Shown piece by piece: positions 8,101 to 17,296 of a DNA stretch of 36,850 bases (position 1 is the stretch's first letter; each line of letters starts with the position of its first letter). The stretch comes from an uncultured bacterium (GTDB lineage: Bacteria > Bacteroidota > Bacteroidia > Chitinophagales > CAIODY01). Both the position numbers and the translations under genes were made by a program. The notes under the pieces are model-generated. The model was not told the DNA's origin. It worked only from the letters and a program-made list of their open reading frames with translations, and made no database searches. Where the stretch lies: assembly GCA_903857255.1 (NCBI GenBank), contig CAIODY010000064.1:1-36850 (forward strand), given 5' to 3'.

Positions 8101-8144
8101 CAGCACTTTTGTAACCACCAAAGGTGCTGTTGGTGTTTTTTTTT
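8101..8144 (+). terminator. Terminator after the FG-GAP gene, with an alternative pairing
   Basis: The stem CACCAA (8116-8121) / TTGGTG (8130-8135) is immediately followed by nine T residues, a good rho-independent signal. An overlapping hairpin CAGCACTTT (8101-8109) / AAAGGTGCTG (8120-8129) uses the same bases, so the two are mutually exclusive. Confidence 0.65.
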
Positions 8145-8195
8145 AGGATTTAGTAGTATTATCACTTTCGTGTTTCTTTGTGCAACTCTGTGAAA

Positions 8196-8792
8196 TTATT
8201 TTTCATTTTCCGTTTGCCGAACAATGATGAAAGAATCGTTTTTGAACGTGTAATACACATCATGCCACATCAATGAATCTTTGAATTGTTCTGTTTTGAA
8301 ATAATAGCGAAACATCATGCTGTCTTCAAGTTCTCCATTTAGATGAAAAAAAGTAAATGACTTAGATGGCTGTACTTTCCTCCATTCAATGTAGTATTCA
8401 CTTATGCCAATACTTCTCTTTTCCCAGCTATCATTTAAGTCAGAAAATTTATAGGTTGATTCTATTGGGATAGTTTTCATATAGGTATCCCATTCTAAAA
8501 ATACCGAGTCTTTAGAATCATTTTTGATAGAAAACGAAGACAAATAAACTTTATGATAAATTCCATCGGCTGGATTAATCATGCTATCACCTTTTGACTT
8601 AACATCGCTGTTCCAAAGCTTCTTGATAACAGATTTAAAATCCTTCGAGGAAACAAGACTATCAAATTTTAAGGAGGTATAGTTGGTTCGTGTAATTTTT
8701 TTAATTGTCTTTTCAGAAACAGAATCATTACAAGCAACAAAACCAATTGCAGCTATCAAAATGAGCCAATATTTTATGAGTTGTTTTTTCAT
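8196..8792 (-). CDS. Hypothetical lipoprotein
   Basis: 198 residues beginning with a lipoprotein signal (MKKQLIKYWLILIAAIGFVAC), with the lipobox cysteine at about residue 21; signal peptidase II (see lspA at 30531-31220) would process it. The mature part is charged and rich in Lys, Ser and Asp, with repeated KDS/NDS segments, and shows no family I recognise. It lies downstream of metG on the same strand but is separated from it by a 31-bp palindrome that probably ends metG transcription, so it may have its own promoter. The terminator at 8101-8144 could serve it in reverse only weakly. Confidence 0.7.
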   Translation of the reverse strand: MKKQLIKYWLILIAAIGFVACNDSVSEKTIKKITRTNYTSLKFDSLVSSKDFKSVIKKLWNSDVKSKGDSMINPADGIYHKVYLSSFSIKNDSKDSVFLEWDTYMKTIPIESTYKFSDLNDSWEKRSIGISEYYIEWRKVQPSKSFTFFHLNGELEDSMMFRYYFKTEQFKDSLMWHDVYYTFKNDSFIIVRQTENEK

Positions 8793-8804
8793 TTTGTGAA
8801 ATCA

Positions 8805-8835
8805 AGTTCGGCGAACTTTTAAAGTTCGCCAAACT
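8805..8835 (-). terminator. Palindrome at the 3' end of metG
   Basis: AGTTCGGCGAACTTT / AAAGTTCGCCAAACT form a 15-bp stem with one mismatch and a 1-nt centre, directly beside the metG stop. It may terminate metG transcription; it also resembles intergenic REP-like palindromes of the AAGTTCGGCGAACTT type, so its origin as a repeat is equally possible. There is no T-run. Confidence 0.5.
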
Positions 8836-10944
8836 TTAGCTAACTCCAGAACCATTAGCCGTAGCCGAATTCGGCATCATAAACTTCAATTTGCCATCAG
8901 CATCTTCTGCCATTAAAATCATGCCTTGGCTTTCAATGCCTTTCATTTTTCGTGGTGCTAAATTGCACAACAAAGTTACTTGCTGCCCAATTATTTTTTC
9001 GGGTTGAAAGTGTTGTGCAATGCCGCTTACAACCGTTCGTTGTTCGCTACCAATATCTACTTTTAGTTTTAAAAGTTTGTCGGCTTTCGGCACTTTTTCA
9101 GCTTCTATAATGGTTCCAATTCGCAAATCCATTTTCGCAAAATCATCAAATGTGATTTCGGGTTTTATCGGTTCAACAATTTTTGCAGGTGCATTCGTCG
9201 CTAAATAATTCGCTTTACTGATTTTCAATTTTTCAACTTGCACTTGAATTTCTTCATCTTCAATTTTTCTGAACAACAAAACAGGATTGTTGATGGGATA
9301 GCCAACGCTCAACAAATCCATTCTTCCTGCGTTTTCCCATTTTAATAATTCATTGGCTCGTTTTGAAATATTGAAATGCAACAAAATTTTCTTCGCCGTA
9401 AAAGGCATAAACGGATACATCAAAATCGCCAAATTCGCTGATAGCTGCAAGCAATGATGCAAGCAATTTTCAACACGATATTTATTTTGCAATTGCTCAA
9501 AATCATTTTCGCCCACATACACATCGCCTTTTGCTTTTTTCCAAGGCTCTTGTTCGGTTAAATATTTATTGCCTAATCGTGCAGCGTTCATCATCTCTGC
9601 CAGTGCTTCACGTAAGCGATAGTGGCTCATAGATTCTTCCATGCGCTTTTTTATTTCTGCAAATTCCGACCATAAATTTTTTTCCATTTCAGTTTCTAAA
9701 TCAACATGACGTTTTGGAATTTTACTGCCACAAAATTTTTGCGACAACACAATGGTGCGATTAAAGAAATTGCCCAAAACCGCCACCAGCTCACTGTTGC
9801 AGCGGTCTTGAAAATCTTTCCAGGTAAAATCATTGTCTTTGGTTTCAGGTGCGTTGGCTGCTAATACATAACGCAACACATCTTGCTGCTCTGGAAATTC
9901 TTCTAAATATTCGTGCAACCAAACTGCCCAGTTTCTTGAAGTTGAAATTTTATCTCCTTCTAAATTTAAAAATTCATTGGCAGGCACATTCTCTGGTAAC
10001 ACATATCCACCGTGCATTTTCAGCATCGTAGGAAAAATGATGCAATGGAAAACAATATTGTCTTTTCCTAAAAAATGAACCAGATGTGTTTTTTCATCAC
10101 ACCAGAATTTTTTCCAATCAGGAGTGATTTCTTTAGTAGCTGAAATGTAACCGATTGGTGCATCAAACCACACATACAAAACTTTTCCTTCGGCATTTGG
10201 CAACGGAACAGGAACGCCCCAATCTAAATCACGGGTTACTGCTCGTGGCTGCAAACCGCCATCAATCCAGCTTTTGCATTGACCATATACATTCGTTTTC
10301 CAATCATCTTTGTGTCCAACCAAAATCCATTCTCTCAACCAGCCTTCATATTTATCCAACGGAATATACCAATGTTTGGTTTCTTTCATCACCAATGGCT
10401 TTGATGAAATGGTGCTATGCGGATTGATTAAATCACGTGGATTTAAAGTGCTGCCACATTTTTCACATTGGTCGCCGTAAGCCCTTTCGTTGGCGCATTT
10501 GGGGCATGTGCCCATGATATATCTATCGGCTAAAAATTGCTTGTTTTCTTCATCATAAAACTGTTCTTCAGTTTTTTCTTCAAACAAATTTTTGTTGTAC
10601 AAATCCAAAAAGAAATCGGTGGCAGTTTCACGATGAACTTCTGATGTTGTTCTTGAAAAATTATCAAATGAAATTCCAAATTTGTACAACGCCTTGTCAA
10701 TGATTTCATGATATTTATCTGCCACAGCTTGCGGTGTGGTATGTTCTTTTCGAGCCGCTAACGTAATAGGGACGCCATGTTCATCAGTACCGCAAATAAA
10801 TAAAACTTCATGATTTTGCATTCTTCTGAAACGAGCGTAAATATCGGCAGGCAAATGACAGCCAGCTAAATGACCAATATGAATAGGACCGTTGGCATAA
10901 GGCAAAGCCGCAGTAATTAAATAGCGTTGTGGATTGTTCGACAT
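8836..10944 (-). CDS. metG: Methionine--tRNA ligase
   Basis: 702-residue class I synthetase that charges tRNA-Met with methionine. It shows the HIGH signature in [11 protein letters not shown] (about residues 15-25), a zinc knuckle CPKC...CEKC (about 148-166), the KMSKS counterpart KISTS (about 332-336) and, from about residue 600, the EMAP/Arc1p-like tRNA-binding domain (DLRIGTI...[10 protein letters not shown]). The ATG at 10944 is chosen over one seven codons upstream because the family's N-terminus begins with the few residues before [13 protein letters not shown], and a candidate -7 box sits between the two. The C-terminal tRNA-binding extension is the normal dimerising form in Bacteroidota. 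Divergent from the DUF2167 gene. Confidence 0.96.
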   Translation of the reverse strand: MSNNPQRYLITAALPYANGPIHIGHLAGCHLPADIYARFRRMQNHEVLFICGTDEHGVPITLAARKEHTTPQAVADKYHEIIDKALYKFGISFDNFSRTTSEVHRETATDFFLDLYNKNLFEEKTEEQFYDEENKQFLADRYIMGTCPKCANERAYGDQCEKCGSTLNPRDLINPHSTISSKPLVMKETKHWYIPLDKYEGWLREWILVGHKDDWKTNVYGQCKSWIDGGLQPRAVTRDLDWGVPVPLPNAEGKVLYVWFDAPIGYISATKEITPDWKKFWCDEKTHLVHFLGKDNIVFHCIIFPTMLKMHGGYVLPENVPANEFLNLEGDKISTSRNWAVWLHEYLEEFPEQQDVLRYVLAANAPETKDNDFTWKDFQDRCNSELVAVLGNFFNRTIVLSQKFCGSKIPKRHVDLETEMEKNLWSEFAEIKKRMEESMSHYRLREALAEMMNAARLGNKYLTEQEPWKKAKGDVYVGENDFEQLQNKYRVENCLHHCLQLSANLAILMYPFMPFTAKKILLHFNISKRANELLKWENAGRMDLLSVGYPINNPVLLFRKIEDEEIQVQVEKLKISKANYLATNAPAKIVEPIKPEITFDDFAKMDLRIGTIIEAEKVPKADKLLKLKVDIGSEQRTVVSGIAQHFQPEKIIGQQVTLLCNLAPRKMKGIESQGMILMAEDADGKLKFMMPNSATANGSGVS

Positions 10945-10962
10945 AATTTTTTTTGAGAAATG

Positions 10963-10970
10963 CAAAAGTA
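10963..10970 (-). promoter_or_regulatory. Candidate -7 box for metG
   Basis: On the minus strand TACTTTTG matches TAnnTTTG, 18 nt upstream of the metG ATG. No clear -33 TTTG was found. The box overlaps the upstream alternative start, favouring the 10944 start. Confidence 0.45.
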
Positions 10971-11032
10971 AAATAATTGTAGGTAGATAAAGAATTTATC
11001 ATTTTATTTGTAATAACTAAACACATAAAAAA

Positions 11033-11950
11033 ATGAGAAAACTAATTCGGATAATTTCAATTTGCTTTTACTTCTTTAGCTACCTAAGTATTTCAGTTTA
11101 TGCTTCTTCGCAAAAAGAAGATAGCTTAAAAACACAAAAACTAATTGATAGTATTTTGTTGAAAACACAATATACTCATGGCGAAATTGTATTGCCTGGA
11201 GGGTTAGCAAAAATGAATGTGCCTCAAGAGTTTGGTTATTTAAATCCTGACCAAGCAAAATTTGTATTGGAAAAAGTGTGGCAAAATCCACCTTCTGAAA
11301 AAGGTTTAGGAATGCTGTTTCCGAGCGATTTAACACCCATCAGCTCAGGTACTTGGGGTATTGAAATTACTTATAGTGAAGATGGTCATGTAAAGGATGA
11401 TGATGCTTCTGAAATAAAATATGACGAGTTGTTGAAACAAATTCAGGAGGCTATGCAAAAAGAAAATCCTGAAAGGGTTAAACAAGGTTATTCAACCATG
11501 GATATGGTTGGTTGGGCAGAGCAACCATCGTACGATAAAAATACGCATAAATTGTATTGGGCAAAAGAATTAAAAATTGGCAGTGATTCAATTCATACGC
11601 TTAATTACAATGTTAGAATTTTAGGCAGAAAAGGAGTTTTGGTGTTGAATGCAATTGCTTTAAAACCTCAATTGACTGAAGTTAAAAATGAAATGCAAAA
11701 AGTAATTGGCTTTGTGAATTTTGAAAAAGGAAATCGATACGAAGACTTTGATAGCAAAACTGATAAAGTAGCTGAATATGGCATTGCAGCACTAATCTTG
11801 GGAGGTGTTGCAGCAAAAGCTGGATTGTTTAAAATAATTCTTGGTGCTTTAGTAGCAGGTTGGAAATTCATAGTGATGGGTGTTGCAGCACTCGGTGGCT
11901 TTTTGACTAAACTATTTAAGCGTAAAAAAGATGATTCAGGAGTGAATTAG
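11033..11950 (+). CDS. DUF2167 family membrane-anchored protein
   Basis: 305 residues with an N-terminal signal/anchor (about 1-25). The middle matches the DUF2167 family closely: LNPDQAKFVLEKVW, NPPSEKGLGMLFP, YSEDGHVKDDDA, MVGWAEQPSYDKNTHKLYWAKELK, and RILGRKGVLVLNA. The C-terminus has two hydrophobic helices (about 252-290) followed by a basic tail KLFKRKKDD, typical of the family. DUF2167 proteins are inner-membrane proteins of unknown function, sometimes linked with envelope stress; nothing here narrows that. It is divergent from metG and convergent with the glycosyltransferase gene, 3 nt apart stop to stop. Confidence 0.9.
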   Translation: MRKLIRIISICFYFFSYLSISVYASSQKEDSLKTQKLIDSILLKTQYTHGEIVLPGGLAKMNVPQEFGYLNPDQAKFVLEKVWQNPPSEKGLGMLFPSDLTPISSGTWGIEITYSEDGHVKDDDASEIKYDELLKQIQEAMQKENPERVKQGYSTMDMVGWAEQPSYDKNTHKLYWAKELKIGSDSIHTLNYNVRILGRKGVLVLNAIALKPQLTEVKNEMQKVIGFVNFEKGNRYEDFDSKTDKVAEYGIAALILGGVAAKAGLFKIILGALVAGWKFIVMGVAALGGFLTKLFKRKKDDSGVN

Positions 11951-11953
11951 AAT

Positions 11954-12997
11954 TTACCCTTCAAATTTTCTTTTCTTTTTAATAAAGAAATCCCAAACAA
12001 TGCTTTGGTCGTAATATCCAGGCTCGCCTTTATGAAATGAATCGCTAATAAAAACATTTAAACGTTTCATTTTTCTGCGTTCTTGAATCATGGTGGGTAG
12101 CAAAATATAAAATGAAAAATGAGCTTTGAAAACAGCCCATGTATCTTTATGTTTTCCTTCTTTCAAAGCTACCATGGCTGCTAAAAAATCTAATGCCGTT
12201 CGTTTTAAGAAAATATAAGGCAAGCGGTGTAATGGCAAATTTTTAAACAATAAAAAAAGGGAGTTGCGGAAATTCAAATAAGTCTTTCTTGGATTGCCTT
12301 GTGGTAACATTCCACCACCTACATGATACACAGTTGATTGCCCACAATAACCGATTTTATAACCTGCATTTTTCAATCGCCAACATAAATCAACTTCTTC
12401 CTGATGAGCAAAAAATGTAGCATCTAAGCCACCTACGGCATGAAATAATTTTGCTTTAACAAACATCGCAGCACCTGTTGCCCAAAATATTTCGAGATTA
12501 TTGTCGTATTGTTTTTCGTCTATTTCAAGATGATTAAACACTCTGCCGCGACAAAATAAAAAGCCGTTTTTATCAATGAAACCACCTGCTGCACCAGCAT
12601 ATTCAAATAGTTCGGGTTGATGATACGAACGAATTTTAGGTTGGCAAGCTGCTAATTTTTCATCACTTTCCATCCATTCGATAATTGGTTCAATCCAATG
12701 TTTTGTTACTTCAACATCGCTGTTGAGCAAAACAAAATAATCGGCTTTTACTTGTTGTAAAACAGTTTGGTAACCGCCTGCAAATCCTTCGTTGGTAGTG
12801 TTTTGAATGATTTGAACAGCAGGATATTTTTCTTTTAAAAAACTAATGCTATCATCAGTTGAAGCATTATCGCCAACAATTATTTTTTGATTGGGATAAG
12901 CATGAGCAACAACGCTGGGCAGAAATTTTTCTAACCAATGTTTGCCATTCCAATTTAAAATTACCACTGCAACCAATGGTTGGTTGTGTTCATTCAT
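11954..12997 (-). CDS. Glycosyltransferase family 2 protein
   Basis: 347 residues with a GT-A fold at the N-terminus: the VVILNWNGKHWL opening strand, nucleotide-binding GDNASTDDS (about 41-49), the metal-binding DxD equivalent LLNSDVEVT (about 91-99) and the acceptor-side motif HQEEVDLCWRL (about 198-208). This pattern is characteristic of the rhamnosyltransferase-like GT2 subgroup that transfers a sugar from an NDP donor during O-antigen, capsule or exopolysaccharide assembly. The C-terminal ~100 residues carry hydrophobic/basic stretches that suggest membrane association. Donor and acceptor cannot be deduced; no polysaccharide cluster surrounds it. Confidence 0.9.
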   Translation of the reverse strand: MNEHNQPLVAVVILNWNGKHWLEKFLPSVVAHAYPNQKIIVGDNASTDDSISFLKEKYPAVQIIQNTTNEGFAGGYQTVLQQVKADYFVLLNSDVEVTKHWIEPIIEWMESDEKLAACQPKIRSYHQPELFEYAGAAGGFIDKNGFLFCRGRVFNHLEIDEKQYDNNLEIFWATGAAMFVKAKLFHAVGGLDATFFAHQEEVDLCWRLKNAGYKIGYCGQSTVYHVGGGMLPQGNPRKTYLNFRNSLFLLFKNLPLHRLPYIFLKRTALDFLAAMVALKEGKHKDTWAVFKAHFSFYILLPTMIQERRKMKRLNVFISDSFHKGEPGYYDQSIVWDFFIKKKRKFEG

Positions 12998-13104
12998 AGG
13001 CTGCTAAAATAGACGAATAAGTTTTATTGCCTTTATCCTGCCGCAAACTTTTTGTGAAAAAAGAATTAAGAGGTTGAAGTAATTTTTATTTCACCTAATA
13101 TCTT

Positions 13105-13578
13105 TTATGAATTTTGATTTAAAATTTGTTCCAAAAATTCTTTTGATTTTCTTTTTTCTATTTGATAAACAGAATTCCAAGTCAATATAACCGAGAAAAT
13201 TACTGAAGGAAAAAATACAAAGTATGTAGTTGCATCTTCTGGAAATTGAATTGTTTTATAAACACCGAAACCAAGTAGAGCAATGTAAAAGAGGTATCCG
13301 AATAGTTTTATGCTTTTGTCTGGTTTAATTTGAATATCAATTTCACAACTGCTGACTGTTTGAATGAATTGACCACGAACAGTTGGCGTTCTGTTTTTCC
13401 CAAATCTTCTACGTATTTCAATTTGATTGCCTTCTATCTCGCCGAAATATCTTTTTGAAGAAGCGAAACTCCAAAAGTATTCATCATAAGTTCCAATGTT
13501 ATCTTTTAAAGTTTGCCTTGCTTCATCAATCGAACAATTCGTTTTAAAAGTGTATTTTATGTTTGGTATCAGTTGCAT
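13105..13578 (-). CDS. Small membrane protein coupled to alaS
   Basis: 157 residues; family not recognised. The N-terminal ~85 residues are soluble and mixed alpha/beta. Two hydrophobic helices follow (about 93-110, LFGYLFYIALLGFGVYK, and about 117-136, TYFVFFPSVIFSVILTW), and then a charged tail. The ATG overlaps the alaS stop by one base (TAATG), which implies translational coupling with alaS. A similar architecture (small soluble domain plus two helices) occurs in many uncharacterised Bacteroidota proteins. Function unknown. Confidence 0.75.
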   Translation of the reverse strand: MQLIPNIKYTFKTNCSIDEARQTLKDNIGTYDEYFWSFASSKRYFGEIEGNQIEIRRRFGKNRTPTVRGQFIQTVSSCEIDIQIKPDKSIKLFGYLFYIALLGFGVYKTIQFPEDATTYFVFFPSVIFSVILTWNSVYQIEKRKSKEFLEQILNQNS

Positions 13579-16352
13579 TAACTCACTAAACTTTTCACTT
13601 TTTCCAATGCCTTCTCAATCCCACTCACATCAGTTCCTCCAGCAGTTGCCAAAGATTTGTTTCCACCGCCGCCACCTTTGATAAGTGGAGCAATATGTTC
13701 TTTAATAATTTTTCCTGCATCCAATGATGAGTTATCATTTACAGCTACAGCAACACTTGCTTTGCCGCCAATATTCGCAGCCAAACAAACTAAATAATTG
13801 CCTTCAATTTCTGTTTTGAATTCATGACACATTTTTTTCAAAGCATCGGCATTGCTCACTTCTATCATTTCAGCAACGACAGTTGTGTTGTTGATAATTT
13901 GTTTTTTCTGCAACAATTCCTGACGAAGAACAACCAATTGTTTGGCTTCTAATTTTTCAATTTGCTTTTGCAAAGAGTCATTTTCGATTTGCAATTTTTG
14001 AATAACATTAATCGGATTAGGGTTATTGGTAAGACTTTTTATTGCATCTAAAAGTGCTAATTTTTCGTGAACAAAATTTATAGCAGCCTCACCAGTTATT
14101 ACTTCTATTCTTCTCACACCAGAACCAACAGCAGCTTCGCTTATTATTTTACAAAAACCAATTTCATTTGTTGATTTTACATGGGTGCCTCCACACAATT
14201 CAATTGAATAATCTTTGTCCATTGTTACTACACGAACCTTATCTCCATATTTTTCTCCAAACAATGCCATTGCACCTAATTTCAATGCTTCTTCTTTAGA
14301 CAATTCATTAATCTCAACTTTAATTGCTTCGCTAATTTTTTTATTCACTAAATCTTCGACGAATAATAAATCGTCAACATGAACTTTATTGGTATAAGAA
14401 AAATCAAATCTCATCGAATGGTCAGATACTAATGAACCTTTTTGTTCAACTCCTTTTCCTAATTTAGTTCTTAAAGCAGAATGAATCAAATGAGTAACAG
14501 AATGATTTCGACTTATTCTTTTACGTCTTTCAATATCAATTTCAGCTTTAACTTTATTACCGAAAATAAGAGGTTCTTTTTCAATCAGATGAATTATCAA
14601 ATCATTTTCTTTTTTAGTATCAATAACTCTGATTTTTCCAGTGCCAAAATCTATATATCCAGTATCGCCCACCTGACCGCCACTTTCAGCATAAAAAGGC
14701 GTAACATCCAACACAATTTGATACAGTTCTTTATCTTTTTGTTTTACTTTTCTGTATTTCAAAACTGATGATTCAGCAGTTGTTGCTTCATAACCCACAA
14801 ACTTCACAGCACCATCTTTAAACACTTGCCAATCGCCAGTTTCAGTAGCAGCAGCTTTTTTACTTTTATCTTTTTGTTGTTGAAGTAATTTTAGAAATTC
14901 ATTTTCATCAACTGTAAAACCAGATTCTCTTCCAATTAAAAGTGTCAAGTCAAAAGGGAAGCCATTTGTATCACTTAATAAAAAAGCAATTCCTCCTTCC
15001 ATTACAGCATTCTTTTTAATTGATTTTTCAAAATTTGAAAATAGTTCGCTGTGAGGTCTTGTTTGAAAGTATGGGTCGTATTTAGAAATATCAGCAAGAT
15101 GTTCCCATGTATAAATTTTATTTTTAGGCTGCATTTCATAGTGCTTGCCAGAACCGATTGATTCAACTTGAATCAAAGCATTTCTTTGTTGAATGAAGTG
15201 TTCAATAATTTTTAAACCATCTCCTAAAGTTTTCAAGAATGAATTTTCTTCTTCCAAAATTACATTCGCCACAAAGTCTTGCTGTTGGCTCAATTCAGGA
15301 AAAACATTTTCAAATTGTTTTGCAATAACGGGAACCAATTGAAACAACAAGGGTTGTTTGTAATTCAAAAAAGTGTGGTAATAACGCACCGCTCTTCTCA
15401 AGATTCTACGAATCACATAACCTGCGCCATTGCTCGAAGGCAGCTGCCCATCAGCGATTGCAAAGGAAATAGTACGAATGTGGTCGGCTAATACACGAAA
15501 AGCAACTGAAGCTTTTGTGTCATCAGCAGCATATTTCATCCCAACGATTTTCTCAATTGCAGCAATCGTTTCGCTGAAAACATCTGTATCATAATTGCTT
15601 TGTTTGCCTTGCATCACACGAACCAAACGCTCGAAGCCCATGCCTGTATCAACATGTTGCGCTGGTAATTTTTCCAAACTACCATCCGCTTTACGGTTAA
15701 ATTCCATGAACACATTGTTCCAGATTTCAATTACTTGAGGATTGTCAGCATTCACCAAACTAGCACCAGGTGTAGTTTTGCGTTCTTCTGCGGTTCTGCC
15801 ATCATAATGAATTTCAGTACATGGCCCACAAGGACCAGTATCGCCCATTTCCCAGAAATTATCTTTTTTATTGCCCAACAAAATTCGCTCAGCAGGCACA
15901 CCAGCAGCCAACCACCAGTTGTAAGCTTCTTCATCTTTTGCTAAATTTTCTTTTGCATCACCTTCAAAAATGGTAACGTATAATTGGTCGGGATTTATTT
16001 TGTAAACTTTCGTCAACAATTCCCAACTCCATTCAATCGCTTCTTTTTTGAAATAATCGCCAAAGCTCCAATTACCAAGCATTTCAAACATCGTGTGATG
16101 ATACGTGTCAACACCAACTTCTTCCAAATCATTGTGTTTGCCCGAAACACGAAGACACTTTTGTGTATCAGCTACACGTTTGTCTATCGGTTTTTTATTG
16201 CCCAAAAACATATCTTTGAACTGATTCATGCCAGCATTGGTAAACATCAAAGTGGGGTCGTTCTTCACCACAATCGGCGCTGAGGGAACAATCAAATGTC
16301 CTTTACTTTTGAAAAAATCTAAAAACTGTTGGCGGATTTCGCTTGATGTCAT
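13578..16352 (-). CDS. alaS: Alanine--tRNA ligase
   Basis: 924-residue class II synthetase. The N-terminal catalytic core starts IRQQFLDFFKSKGH and contains motif 2/3 elements (FTNAGMNQFKDMFLG, GRRILRRAVRYYH-like segment). The editing domain carries HSVTHLIHS (about 613-621) and CGGTHVKST (about 720-728), the zinc-coordinating His/Cys set that clears Ser- and Gly-tRNA-Ala. The C-terminal C-Ala domain ends with the glycine-rich KGGGGGNKSLATAGG. It is slightly longer than the E. coli enzyme (876 residues). It overlaps the small membrane protein gene at its 3' end. Just upstream (16353-16385) is an AT-rich run with repeated TTACGA/TTTACGA units and no clear promoter. Confidence 0.97.
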   Translation of the reverse strand: MTSSEIRQQFLDFFKSKGHLIVPSAPIVVKNDPTLMFTNAGMNQFKDMFLGNKKPIDKRVADTQKCLRVSGKHNDLEEVGVDTYHHTMFEMLGNWSFGDYFKKEAIEWSWELLTKVYKINPDQLYVTIFEGDAKENLAKDEEAYNWWLAAGVPAERILLGNKKDNFWEMGDTGPCGPCTEIHYDGRTAEERKTTPGASLVNADNPQVIEIWNNVFMEFNRKADGSLEKLPAQHVDTGMGFERLVRVMQGKQSNYDTDVFSETIAAIEKIVGMKYAADDTKASVAFRVLADHIRTISFAIADGQLPSSNGAGYVIRRILRRAVRYYHTFLNYKQPLLFQLVPVIAKQFENVFPELSQQQDFVANVILEEENSFLKTLGDGLKIIEHFIQQRNALIQVESIGSGKHYEMQPKNKIYTWEHLADISKYDPYFQTRPHSELFSNFEKSIKKNAVMEGGIAFLLSDTNGFPFDLTLLIGRESGFTVDENEFLKLLQQQKDKSKKAAATETGDWQVFKDGAVKFVGYEATTAESSVLKYRKVKQKDKELYQIVLDVTPFYAESGGQVGDTGYIDFGTGKIRVIDTKKENDLIIHLIEKEPLIFGNKVKAEIDIERRKRISRNHSVTHLIHSALRTKLGKGVEQKGSLVSDHSMRFDFSYTNKVHVDDLLFVEDLVNKKISEAIKVEINELSKEEALKLGAMALFGEKYGDKVRVVTMDKDYSIELCGGTHVKSTNEIGFCKIISEAAVGSGVRRIEVITGEAAINFVHEKLALLDAIKSLTNNPNPINVIQKLQIENDSLQKQIEKLEAKQLVVLRQELLQKKQIINNTTVVAEMIEVSNADALKKMCHEFKTEIEGNYLVCLAANIGGKASVAVAVNDNSSLDAGKIIKEHIAPLIKGGGGGNKSLATAGGTDVSGIEKALEKVKSLVS

Positions 16353-16458
16353 TATTTGAATTACGATTTACGAATTAGAAATTACGAGCGGCGAAGTTAA
16401 AAAAATGAAGGGATTGAATTAAATGGAATCAACTATTTTTGTTCGATTCAAATTGATT

Positions 16459-17268
16459 ATGATTAAAACAGTAGCAGTAATAATTTTTAGTGTTTTTTTG
16501 TGTGGCATTGCCAATGCGCAGGATAGCTACAAAGAAGTGGCTTCACAAATTTTTCGTTCTACCAAATTAACTGTTACAAAAGGCAACCAACAAAAAGATT
16601 ACCATATCGAAAGTCCGTTTTTTAATCTGCAAGTAAAGATTTATAACGATTCTTTTTTTCTTGGAAAAATTAAATCTATTTACGAGAATCATAATAAACA
16701 GCTTAATGGGAAAATTATAAAAGACTGCAATCAAAAATATGATAGCGATATTGTTTTTAAAGAATGTTTTAATGTTATAAAAAAGGGAGAGAATAGTTTC
16801 AAATTAAGGTATAGTCATTGTGATGAAAGCAATCTGTTAGTATGGATTTCTATCGTCAATGATTCGATTCGAGAATTTCACCAATGGAGTAGTTCTGACT
16901 TTAATAATGTTTCCATTTATTTTAAAGACACTTCTTCCTTTCATCAAATGAATATGGACGGATTTGATAAAACTTATTTCTTCAATCGTAGGCTTCAAAT
17001 GCTGTATTCATGGGAGTTTGTAGCTGTTCCTTATTTTGATGAAGCGCAATCAAAGTTGCTCAATAGATACTATGATGTCAAAAAGGATACTACAGGTAAA
17101 ATTTTAGAAATCAATCAAAGCAAAGAATTAGAATGGTACGATTACATCGGCACAAAAAAGATTTCGATGAGTAAATCGGTGAAAGATGGTGAGCAATATA
17201 AATTAGATGCCGCCGACAAAACCCGATATTATTTAGAAATTTGGAAGGATGATAAAAAGGTGAAATAA
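16459..17268 (+). CDS. Hypothetical exported protein
   Basis: 269 residues when started at the ATG at 16459, which places a standard signal peptide first (MIKTVAVIIFSVFLCGIANA, cleavage before QDS); an earlier ATG at 16423 would add 12 residues ahead of it. The mature part is rich in aromatic residues, Lys and Asp, and is predicted mostly beta, but I recognise no family and no catalytic motif. It is divergent from alaS and convergent with recG, so it is probably transcribed alone. A periplasmic or surface location is inferred from the signal peptide. Confidence 0.75.
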   Translation: MIKTVAVIIFSVFLCGIANAQDSYKEVASQIFRSTKLTVTKGNQQKDYHIESPFFNLQVKIYNDSFFLGKIKSIYENHNKQLNGKIIKDCNQKYDSDIVFKECFNVIKKGENSFKLRYSHCDESNLLVWISIVNDSIREFHQWSSSDFNNVSIYFKDTSSFHQMNMDGFDKTYFFNRRLQMLYSWEFVAVPYFDEAQSKLLNRYYDVKKDTTGKILEINQSKELEWYDYIGTKKISMSKSVKDGEQYKLDAADKTRYYLEIWKDDKKVK

Positions 17269-17296
17269 ATTTAGACAAATCATGATTCATTTACAC

